Below, in pieces: positions 1-5,943 of a stretch of 5,943 nucleotides of DNA. The position numbers and the translations under genes were made by a program. Location of the stretch: the NCBI GenBank assembly GCA_013812515.1, contig JACCTI010000218.1, positions 1 through 5,943 of the forward strand, read 5' to 3'. Position 1 is the first letter of the stretch. The number at the start of each line of letters is the position of its first letter. Below the pieces are notes generated by a model. It saw only the letters and a program-made list of their open reading frames with translations. It did not search any database and was not told where the DNA came from. The stretch is from Chthoniobacterales bacterium (lineage in GTDB: Bacteria > Verrucomicrobiota > Verrucomicrobiia > Chthoniobacterales > UBA10450).

Positions 1-669
1 AGTTTTCGCCCTGTCACCTACGCGACGAACGACATGCTGAACGGCGCGCGGGCTGTCTTCCTCAATCAATGCGAATACTCGGAGAACGATCTCGTTGTCC
101 TGATGGAGATGACGCTCGAGAACCTGCTCTCGGAGGGCCAATTGAACCACGCCGATTTCCTGGCGCGCGTCGATATTCTGGGCGCTCTGGGCCGGACCGT
201 GCTGATTTCGAAGTTCGGCGAATACTATCGGTTGGCCACGTATCTCGCGCGCTACACCAACCGGATGATCGGACTCGTCATGGGCGTGCCGAGCTTGATG
301 GAAATTTTCGAAGAGAAGTACTACCTGAACCTGGAAGGCGGAATCCTGGAAGCCCTCGGCCGCATGTTTAAGACTGGCTTGAAACTCTACGTGTATCCAA
401 TGATCAGCGAGCAAACGGGCGAACTGGTGACCGCGAGAAAACTCGACGTCGCCCCGAATCTCCGTTCGCTCTTCCAGTATCTGATCGACAACGAATACAT
501 TCAGGAGATCGAACACTACAATCCTGAATATCTGCGGATTCTCCCGCCCGACGCGCTGCAGAAATTGCAGTCCGGCGATGATGGCTGGGAGAGGATGGTT
601 CCGCCGGAAGTGGTGGAGATCATCAAGCAGCGGCAGTTCTTTGGATATCGTCCGCCCGTGGCCGCATAG
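1..669 (+). CDS. Conserved protein of uncertain function (3' part, 5' end outside window)
   Basis: The reading frame is open from the first base and ends at TAG (667-669), giving 222 visible residues. The ATG at 34 is probably internal, because the preceding codons read SFRPVTYATND without a break and run smoothly into conserved-looking sequence. Visible features are a helical stretch rich in Leu and Glu (SENDLVVLMEMTLENLL), a central block with KFGEYYRLATYL, IGLVMGVPSL and YYLNLEGGILEALGRMFK, and a C-terminal block with PNLRSLFQYLIDN, MVPPEVVEIIK and FFGY. There is no signal peptide in the visible part and no membrane segment, so it is probably cytoplasmic. From memory, these blocks resemble a roughly 500-residue bacterial family to which automatic pipelines attach names such as nicotinate-nucleotide adenylyltransferase. 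I see no nucleotidyltransferase (T/H)xGH motif here, so I do not adopt that name. Coding is well supported; function is unknown. It converges on cstA. Confidence 0.85.
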   Translation, partial: SFRPVTYATNDMLNGARAVFLNQCEYSENDLVVLMEMTLENLLSEGQLNHADFLARVDILGALGRTVLISKFGEYYRLATYLARYTNRMIGLVMGVPSLMEIFEEKYYLNLEGGILEALGRMFKTGLKLYVYPMISEQTGELVTARKLDVAPNLRSLFQYLIDNEYIQEIEHYNPEYLRILPPDALQKLQSGDDGWERMVPPEVVEIIKQRQFFGYRPPVAA

Positions 670-724
670 CTGAACGACAAACGTTTCCGTCCCATTTAAT
701 AGCCGCTCGCCGCAATCACCAAAG

Positions 725-756
725 GCGGAAACCAGAGGTGCGGGCACGCTTTCCGC
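725..756. terminator. Possible hairpin after the left-hand gene
   Basis: GCGGAAA (725-731) is the reverse complement of TTTCCGC (750-756). The 18-nt loop can form a further small GTG/CAC stem (738-740 with 745-747). The hairpin lies about 55 nt past the TAG of the left-hand gene. There is no T-tract after it on the plus strand, so it is not a standard intrinsic terminator. It could serve as an RNA 3'-end structure or be chance. Confidence 0.2.
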
Positions 757-970
757 TACAGAAAGTCGCAGCACCATGGGCAAAGTTAATACCGAAGGCC
801 AGATGTTTGGCATGCAAATCGCGAATCAGATCCGACTAAAATCAGGGTCAAGGCCATCCGGACAGCTATGTTATTCTGAGCCAGAGGTCGCGATCTTCCG
901 CCCATCCTCCTCTGCTGGCGCTAAGAGTGATCCGTGGTTGAGAACCGCCGTTCGCGCGGACGAAGTTGTA

Positions 971-991
971 GCCGGGGGCGTTAACCCCGGC
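971..991. repeat. GC-rich palindrome downstream of cstA (REP-like element or terminator stem)
   Basis: GCCGGGG (971-977) pairs perfectly with CCCCGGC (985-991) around the 7-nt loop GCGTTAA. A mismatch (970/992) followed by two more pairs (969/993, 968/994) extends the stem slightly. CGCGGAC occurs as a direct repeat on both sides (955-961 and 994-1000). The stem begins 17 nt past the cstA stop on the minus strand, where a transcription terminator would be expected. The minus-strand sequence after it (TACAACTTCG) has no T-run, so a classical Rho-independent terminator is not supported. A dispersed intergenic palindrome of the REP type is the alternative; only one copy is visible here. Confidence 0.4.
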
Positions 992-1008
992 GACGCGGAC
1001 GCCGCAGC

Positions 1009-3051
1009 TCAGCTCGCGGTCGAAGGCATTCGGCTCAGCGGAACGAACTCGCTCTCGTGCAGGACCGATTCCTTGCTGCGGCTAAGGAGTCGCCACCAAT
1101 CAAGCGCGCTGCCCGCCACGATCAGGATAACGAGCGCGAGAAAGCCGAACGCGACGAGCGCGTCGAAGCGCCAGACGCCGGCCTGCCGTATCATTTCGGC
1201 GGCTTTCTCCGGCGAACCAAGCGCGGCGCGCTGTGTCAGATTTTCAGCCCCGCTCAGGAAGCCGATCTTCGGATCGGTCGAGAATATCTTCATGTAACCG
1301 GCACTGAAAGTGACAGCGCACATGAAGACCAGCGGCGCGAGCGTGACCCAGAGATAACGCGCCTTGCCCATTTTGATGAGGAGGGTCGTGCCGAGACAAA
1401 GCGCTATTACGCTAAGGAGTTGGTTCGCGAGACCAAACAGGGGCCAGAGACTGTTGATGCCGCCTAACGGGTCTAGGACGCCCTGATACAGAAACCAGCC
1501 CCAGGCTGCGACGAGCAGCGCGCTCGAGAAGACATTCGCGGCCAGCGAGGTCGTATCGCCAAGCGGTCGCCAAATATTGCCTAACAAGTCCTGGAGGAGA
1601 AAGCGGCCCACGCGCGTTCCCGCATCCAGCGTCGTGAGGATGAAGAGCGCTTCGAACATGATCGCGAAATGATACCAAAGCGCGAGCGCCGTCGGGTTTG
1701 AAGAAATGCGCGCGAACATGTGCGCCATCCCCACGGCAAAAGTGGGCGCTCCGCCAGCGCGGCCAAACATTGTTGTCTCGCCCAGGTTTGTCGCCAGCTT
1801 ATGCATCCCCTCCTCCGTGACCGGGAAACCCGCGGCGCTAATTCGCGTGACCACCTCGGCGGGCGTTCCCTTGGTATTGATCGCGAAGTATTCACCGGGC
1901 TCGATCACGCAGGCCGCAATCATCGCCATGAGCGCCACCATCATTTCCACCACCATTGCGCCATATCCGATGTCGCGGATGCGTGCTTCTCGCGCCAGCA
2001 TCTTCGGCGTCGTGCCTGAGGCGATCAGGGAATGGAACCCCGAGACCGCGCCGCACGCGATCGTGATGCAGACGAATGGAAACACCGGCCCGGCGAAGAC
2101 CGGTCCCGACCCATCGATAAAGCGCGAGATCGACGGCATCAGCATGGTGGGGCGCAGCACGACCACTGCAATGGCCATCGCGGCGACAGTTCCGAGTTTC
2201 AAAAAGGTGCTAAGATAATCTCGTGGCGTAAGCAGCAGCCATACCGGTAACGTCGAGGCCGCAAAAGCGTAAATCATCAGTGACCAGGCGAGCCATTTTT
2301 CGTCCCGTAAAAACCAACTTTGGATTGCCGGAAAATGCCCAAGAAATTGTCCGCCCCACACACCGAAGATCAGGCCGGCAACTCCGAAGGCGGTGATCCA
2401 GCCAACCCCGATTCTTCCACTGCGGAGCCCGATCCCCATGATCACTGCGATGGGAATGGTGGTCGCAATTGTGAACACGCCCCATGGGCTCTGCGCGAGC
2501 GCCTGTACTACGACGAGCGCGAGCACGGCCATGAGGATGATCATGATCGCAAGCACGCTGATGAGTGCGAGCGCACCGACCCCGCGGCCGATCTCTTCCT
2601 TTACCATCTGGCCGAGCGTCTTCCCTCGCCGGCGAACCGAGGCGAAGAGCACGATCATGTCGTGCACACCGCCGCCCAGCGTGGCGCCGATCAGAATCCA
2701 GAGCGTGCCCGGGAGGAACCCGAATTGCGCGGCCAGCACGGGTCCGACGAGTGGGCCGGGCCCGGCGATCGCGGCGAAGTGATGACCGAAAACCATCCAG
2801 CGATTTGTCGGGACAAAGTCCTTCCCGTCTTCCTGCACGACGGCTGGCGTGGCGCGCCTGTCATTCAGCTCGAGCACGCGAAACGCGAGCCACCTGCTGT
2901 AGAAGCGATAGCTGATCGCAAGGCTGCACGTTCCCGCGACGATGATCCAGAGCGCGCTGATCTGCTCCCCGCGCGCCAGCGCCAAAACGGCAACGGCGGT
3001 CAACCCCAGTGCGGCGACCGCGATCCAAAGCAGTTTCTTCCAGAGACTCAT
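1009..3051 (-). CDS. cstA: CstA-family (carbon starvation / pyruvate or peptide) transporter
   Basis: This 680-residue integral inner-membrane protein starts at ATG 3051 and stops at TGA 1009-1011. Family landmarks in order: NRWMVFGHHFAAIAGPGP (residues 83-100) running into LVGPVLAAQFGFLPG; GGGVHDMIVLFASVRRRGK (126-144); WLLLTPRDYLSTFLKLG (271-287); SGFHSLIASGTTPK (337-350); TTLDAGTRVGRFLLQDLLG (473-491); and INSLWPLFGLANQLLS (532-547). Roughly 15 to 18 hydrophobic segments are spread over the whole length. Escherichia coli relatives CstA and BtsT are about 700 residues, so this copy is full length. Known members import pyruvate and, as originally proposed for CstA, peptides during carbon limitation; the substrate cannot be told from sequence. 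The predicted RBS is weak (AGG shortly before the ATG). It lies 57 nt downstream of valS on the same strand, probably as the second gene of that transcription unit. No CRP-like or two-component operator is evident. Confidence 0.95.
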   Translation of the reverse strand: MSLWKKLLWIAVAALGLTAVAVLALARGEQISALWIIVAGTCSLAISYRFYSRWLAFRVLELNDRRATPAVVQEDGKDFVPTNRWMVFGHHFAAIAGPGPLVGPVLAAQFGFLPGTLWILIGATLGGGVHDMIVLFASVRRRGKTLGQMVKEEIGRGVGALALISVLAIMIILMAVLALVVVQALAQSPWGVFTIATTIPIAVIMGIGLRSGRIGVGWITAFGVAGLIFGVWGGQFLGHFPAIQSWFLRDEKWLAWSLMIYAFAASTLPVWLLLTPRDYLSTFLKLGTVAAMAIAVVVLRPTMLMPSISRFIDGSGPVFAGPVFPFVCITIACGAVSGFHSLIASGTTPKMLAREARIRDIGYGAMVVEMMVALMAMIAACVIEPGEYFAINTKGTPAEVVTRISAAGFPVTEEGMHKLATNLGETTMFGRAGGAPTFAVGMAHMFARISSNPTALALWYHFAIMFEALFILTTLDAGTRVGRFLLQDLLGNIWRPLGDTTSLAANVFSSALLVAAWGWFLYQGVLDPLGGINSLWPLFGLANQLLSVIALCLGTTLLIKMGKARYLWVTLAPLVFMCAVTFSAGYMKIFSTDPKIGFLSGAENLTQRAALGSPEKAAEMIRQAGVWRFDALVAFGFLALVILIVAGSALDWWRLLSRSKESVLHESEFVPLSRMPSTAS

Positions 3052-3108
3052 GCCTGTTCGAGTTCAGGAAATTAGCCGAGGCAGCAGGGTCAGAGCAATC
3101 ATCACGCT
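3052..3108 (-). other. 57-nt valS-cstA spacer
   Basis: This short spacer lies between the TAA of valS and the ATG of cstA. On the minus strand it shows no stem followed by a T-run and no recognisable -35/-10 pair. Co-transcription of valS and cstA is therefore the simplest reading. The only translation-related signal is an AGG within the bases just before the cstA ATG. Confidence 0.4.
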
Positions 3109-5748
3109 TTAACTCAGCGCATCACGTGCGCGAGTCAGTTGGACGCGGCGATCCGCGAACTCAGTCTGCCGGCGTCGGTGTTCCTCCACCACCGGTGCGG
3201 GCGCACGATCGACGAAGGAAGAATTCGACAACTTCGCGTCGACCGTCCGCAGGTCCTCCTCACATTTCGAGATTTCCTTCTCGAGCCGCGCGCGTTCCGC
3301 TTCCTTATCGCCACCGGTCATGATCAGATGCAGTTCGCCCAACCGAGTCACCGAAACCGGAACTCCGGCGGGCGGATGGTAATCGGGATCGCGCGCGACC
3401 TCTTCCGCATTCAGGAGCCTTGAAATCGTCGGCAGTTCTTCAGCGATCCAATCCTCCGAACTCCGCAGAACGAAACGGCCTTTCTCCTTCGATTGCACGC
3501 CCGCCTCCGCCCGGAGATTGCGTCCCGACTGCACCATCTCGTAAACGGAGGCGACGCGTTCCCGGGCCTCACGTACGCCCGGATTGCCAAATCCCAGCGC
3601 GCCGGCTTTCGGCGGCGCGGTGAATTGAATAGTCGCGTCCGCATTGCCGGAACGATCCAGCGCGAGCAGCGCCCAAAGCTCCTCCGTGATGTGGGGCATG
3701 AACGGATGCAGCAAACGTAAGACCGCGGAGAGAACGTGATCCATGACCGCGAGGACGGATCGCTTCCGCCGTTCGTCCTCGCTGAAGATATCGGTCTTGG
3801 CCGCCTCGATGAACCAGTCGCAGTAGTCGCTCCAGAAAAAAACGTAGAGCCGCTGTGCCACTTCATTGAAGCGGTGCTCCCGATAGGCTTGATCGATTTC
3901 ATAGATCGAATCATCGAGGCGCGAGAGAACCTCGAGGGCATAAATCGAGAGCGAGTTCTTTCTCAAATGGGGGCTCGCCTCACTCGGCCCATGCATGCGG
4001 CGAAAGCGCGCTGCGTTCCAGAGCTTCGTCGCGAAATTGCGGCCTTCTTCGATCTGCTTTTCGTCGAAGCGAATGTCCTGCCCGCTCGGCGCGATCCGGA
4101 GCAAGCCGAAGCGCAACCCGTCCGCGCCGTACTTTGCAATCAGCTCGAGTGGATCCGGCGAGTTGCCTAACGACTTGCTCATCTTGCGCCCGGAGCGGTC
4201 CCGGATTAGTCCGGTAAAAAAGACATCGCGAAACGGAATGTTGTCCTCCATCCGCCGCGTCTTGCCGGGTTGAAACTCCAGTCCGGCGATGATCATGCGC
4301 GCGACCCAAAAGAAGATAATGTCCGGCGCGGTCACGAGCACCGAAGTCGGATAAAACTTCGCGCGCGTCGGCGCGTCCATCGTTTCGTAGGCCCAAAGCC
4401 AGGAGGAGAACCAGGTATCGAGCGTATCGGGATCCTGCGTCCATTCCGGTCCCGGTGAGTCCAGTTGAATGCGAACGTCAGCATTCGCCCTGTACCACGC
4501 CGGAATGCGGTGGCCCCACCAGACCTGCCGGCTAATGCACCAGTCCTGAATGTTCGTGAGCCACTGCTCGTAGGTTTTTTCCCAGTGCGCCGGGAAGAAA
4601 CGAACAAGATTTTCCCGCACCACCGCGAGCGCCTCTTCCGTCTTCGGATAACGGAGGAACCACTGCTCGCTCAAACGCGGCTCGATCGGAACGCCGGCGC
4701 GCTCGCTGAAGCCGACGCTATTTTCATACGGTTCTTCTTTCGCGAGCAGCCCGCGCTCCGCCAGAAGTTCCGCTGCTTTCTGGCGCGCCTCGAAGCGATC
4801 AAGGCCGTCGAGTTCCGGCAACGCAGGGCAGTTAATCCGGCCATCGGGATGGAGCACATCGATCACGGGCAGCTTGTGCCGTTGTCCGATCTCAAAATCG
4901 ACCTTGTCGTGCGCCGGCGTGACCTTGAGGACACCGGTTCCAAATTCCGGATCGATCGCCTCGTCCGCTACGACCGGAATTTGCTCGCGCGCCAGCGGTC
5001 GCCAGGCGCGGCGCCCGATCAGGTCTTGATAGCGCGCATCCTTGGGATGAACTGCTAGCGCGGTGTCAGCCATAATCGTTTCCGGCCGAGTTGTCGCGAC
5101 TTCCATAAACCGCCCTCGTTCGTCGACTATCTCGTAGCGAGCAAAATAAAGAGTGCTCTTCTGCCGGGTCGGAATGACCTCTTCATCCGAAAGCGCCGTC
5201 CGCGCGGCGGGATCCCAGTTGATCATGCGCCGTCCGCGATAAATCAGCCCCTTTGCGTAGAGATCGACAAAGACCTGCTGCACGGCGCGCGTGTAATCGG
5301 CATCGAACGTGAAGCGCTCGCGCTCCCAATCACACGAACAGCCCAGGCGCTTCAGTTGTTCAAAGATGATGCGCCCATGCTTCTCGCGCCATTCCCAGGT
5401 GCGTCGCAGGAACTCTTCCCGCCCGAGATCATGCCGCGTCAGCTTCTCGCTTTTGCGCAGCGCTTTCTCGACCGCGGTTTGTGTCGCGAGACCGGCGTGA
5501 TCCGTCCCCGGAAGCCAGAGTACTTCGTGCCCGAGCATGCGCGCCCGGCGCGCGAGGATATCCTGGATGGTGTTATTCAGAACATGGCCGAGCGTCAGGA
5601 CCCCCGTGATGTTCGGCGGCGGGATAACAATTGAAAATGGAGGCTTTCGCGAGGTAGCATCCGCGTGAAAATAACCGCGCTCCAGCCAGTGCTGATACCA
5701 TTTCGGCTCCACCGCAGCGGGGTCGTAGGTTTTCGAAAGCTCGGACAC
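3109..5748 (-). CDS. valS: Valine--tRNA ligase (ValRS)
   Basis: This cytoplasmic class Ia synthetase attaches valine to tRNA(Val) and hydrolyses mischarged Thr-tRNA(Val). From the GTG at 5748 it has 879 residues, close to the usual 860-950. Landmarks in that numbering: PPPNITG leading into the HIGH-equivalent TLGH (52-55); LWLPGTDHAG (77-86); the CP1 editing domain with TTRPET (219-224) and GTGVLKVTPAHDKVDF (270-285); WWGHRIP (410-416); DTWFSSWLW (444-452); KMSKS (522-526); the anticodon-binding helical domain with LLHPFMPHITEELW (679-692); and the C-terminal coiled-coil arm (about 812-879, rich in Glu, Arg and Lys). Start choice: the frame stays open to a TTG at 5826, but the extra 26 residues are Arg/Phe-rich and unlike ValRS. 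The GTG gives M-S-E-L-S-K-T-Y-D-P, a typical ValRS beginning, and leaves room for divergent promoters. No clear Shine-Dalgarno precedes either start. The first His of HIGH is replaced by Thr. TAA stop at 3109-3111. Confidence 0.97.
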   Translation of the reverse strand: MSELSKTYDPAAVEPKWYQHWLERGYFHADATSRKPPFSIVIPPPNITGVLTLGHVLNNTIQDILARRARMLGHEVLWLPGTDHAGLATQTAVEKALRKSEKLTRHDLGREEFLRRTWEWREKHGRIIFEQLKRLGCSCDWERERFTFDADYTRAVQQVFVDLYAKGLIYRGRRMINWDPAARTALSDEEVIPTRQKSTLYFARYEIVDERGRFMEVATTRPETIMADTALAVHPKDARYQDLIGRRAWRPLAREQIPVVADEAIDPEFGTGVLKVTPAHDKVDFEIGQRHKLPVIDVLHPDGRINCPALPELDGLDRFEARQKAAELLAERGLLAKEEPYENSVGFSERAGVPIEPRLSEQWFLRYPKTEEALAVVRENLVRFFPAHWEKTYEQWLTNIQDWCISRQVWWGHRIPAWYRANADVRIQLDSPGPEWTQDPDTLDTWFSSWLWAYETMDAPTRAKFYPTSVLVTAPDIIFFWVARMIIAGLEFQPGKTRRMEDNIPFRDVFFTGLIRDRSGRKMSKSLGNSPDPLELIAKYGADGLRFGLLRIAPSGQDIRFDEKQIEEGRNFATKLWNAARFRRMHGPSEASPHLRKNSLSIYALEVLSRLDDSIYEIDQAYREHRFNEVAQRLYVFFWSDYCDWFIEAAKTDIFSEDERRKRSVLAVMDHVLSAVLRLLHPFMPHITEELWALLALDRSGNADATIQFTAPPKAGALGFGNPGVREARERVASVYEMVQSGRNLRAEAGVQSKEKGRFVLRSSEDWIAEELPTISRLLNAEEVARDPDYHPPAGVPVSVTRLGELHLIMTGGDKEAERARLEKEISKCEEDLRTVDAKLSNSSFVDRAPAPVVEEHRRRQTEFADRRVQLTRARDALS

Positions 5749-5842
5749 GGCGGCAGCATCGAAGCGCGCGCGTCGAAAGCAAAATGAAAACCGGCGCACG
5801 CGACTTGCGACGCCAGCACGCCGCAACCAGCTTTCCCGGCCT
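5749..5842. promoter_or_regulatory. Divergent intergenic region, presumed promoters for valS and the right-hand gene
   Basis: If valS starts at GTG 5748 and the plus-strand gene at ATG 5843, this 94-nt stretch must hold or border both promoters. A locally AT-richer patch (minus strand, GGTTTTCATTTTGCTTTCG, about 5775-5793) stands out from GC-rich surroundings. I could not find a credible -35/-10 pair on either strand, nor a T-box leader or other attenuator for valS, for which the space is too short. The functional assignment rests on gene orientation alone. Confidence 0.3.
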
Positions 5843-5943
5843 ATGAGAAACGCCCCGAAGATACTCGGCGCATTGTTTTCGGCCGCCCTGCTTTCAACCA
5901 GCGTATGTCCAACTGAGTGGAACGCGATTAGGCAGCACGGGCG
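5843..5943 (+). CDS. Start of a putative exported protein (runs off window)
   Basis: An ATG at 5843 opens a frame that remains open to the window end, giving 33 codons. The translation begins MRNAPKILGALFSAALLSTS and continues VCPTEWNAIRQHG. This has the layout of a Sec signal peptide: a short positive N-region (Arg2, Lys6), a hydrophobic core of about 12 residues, and a small-residue region. A Cys at residue 22 follows Thr-Ser-Val, which fits the lipobox only poorly because -1 is Val, so a lipoprotein is possible but not favoured. There is no Shine-Dalgarno upstream, as for the other genes here. It diverges from valS. The mature protein lies outside the window, so no function can be given. 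It could also be a chance frame, since it is short. Confidence 0.45.
   Translation, partial: MRNAPKILGALFSAALLSTSVCPTEWNAIRQHG

Larger units (their letters stand above)
670..1008. other. Intergenic gap between converging genes
   Basis: About 340 nt separate the stop of the left-hand gene from the stop of cstA. That is long for a gap between converging genes, which needs no promoters. I saw no tRNA-like cloverleaf, no convincing small gene and no insertion sequence ends. The notable contents are a hairpin at 725-756 and a strong GC palindrome at 971-991, described separately. A plus-strand frame opens at ATG 776 but runs antisense into cstA and resembles no protein I know. A small RNA or a decayed gene is possible, but nothing visible supports either. 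Confidence 0.6.

Noticed and set aside
780..800. Short resemblance of AAAGTTAATACC to a segment of 16S rRNA
   Set aside because: Only about a dozen bases match and no neighbouring rRNA sequence is present, so it is coincidental.
1..813. A minus-strand frame open from an ATG at 813 to the left edge of the window (271 codons), antisense to the left-hand gene and covering part of the gap
   Set aside because: The plus-strand gene simply lacks TTA, CTA and TCA codons, so its antisense frame is open by composition. The antisense translation is rich in His, Gln and Arg and has no recognisable motif, while the plus-strand protein has coherent family-like blocks.
776..1297. Plus-strand 173-codon frame starting in the gap
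   Set aside because: Its second half lies antisense to the 3' end of cstA, its composition is shadow-like, and it has no recognisable domain or ribosome binding site.
2320..3075. Plus-strand 251-codon frame antisense to the 5' end of cstA
   Set aside because: The translation is a low-complexity mix of His, Asp, Glu and Arg, typical of a shadow opposite a GC-rich membrane-protein gene. The cstA frame is unmistakable.
4465..5058. Plus-strand 197-codon frame antisense to valS
   Set aside because: It is fully contained opposite conserved ValRS catalytic and editing domains and has no independent family signature or start signal.
5749..5943. T-box riboswitch or leader attenuator upstream of valS
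   Set aside because: No T-box consensus, specifier hairpin or terminator stem could be recognised, and the space before the divergent gene is too short.

Overview
This is an ordinary, gene-dense, GC-rich bacterial chromosome segment. Two housekeeping-type genes fill most of it: a valyl-tRNA synthetase and a CstA-type transporter, both on the minus strand. Two partial plus-strand genes are cut by the window edges. Weak Shine-Dalgarno signals, the ValRS signatures (LTLGHVLNN, DTWFSSWLW) and the style of the left-hand gene suggest a Verrucomicrobia-like or related soil/environmental bacterium. That assignment is an inference from remembered family features, not a search result.

Layout. Positions 1-669 (+) hold the 3' part of a conserved but functionally uncertain protein. 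Positions 670-1008 are a gap between converging genes. I see no convincing gene there, but it contains two hairpin-forming segments; one is a GC-rich palindrome (971-991) flanked by direct repeats, just past the cstA stop. Positions 1009-3051 (-) are a full-length cstA-like membrane transporter. Positions 3109-5748 (-) are valS, most likely starting at a GTG at 5748, although the frame stays open to a TTG at 5826. Positions 5843-5943 (+) look like the first 33 codons of an exported protein diverging from valS.

How the genes relate. valS lies 57 nt upstream of cstA on the same strand with no visible terminator between them, so they may be co-transcribed: tRNA(Val) charging, then uptake of pyruvate or peptides. 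The metabolic link is loose and could be simple co-location. The left-hand gene converges on this unit and the right-hand gene diverges from it.

I found no mobile element, CRISPR array, tRNA, rRNA, phage gene or defence gene, and nothing I would call a previously undescribed system. The points most worth a second look are the HIGH-motif variant in ValRS, the intergenic palindrome, the uncharacterised left-hand protein and the valS start.
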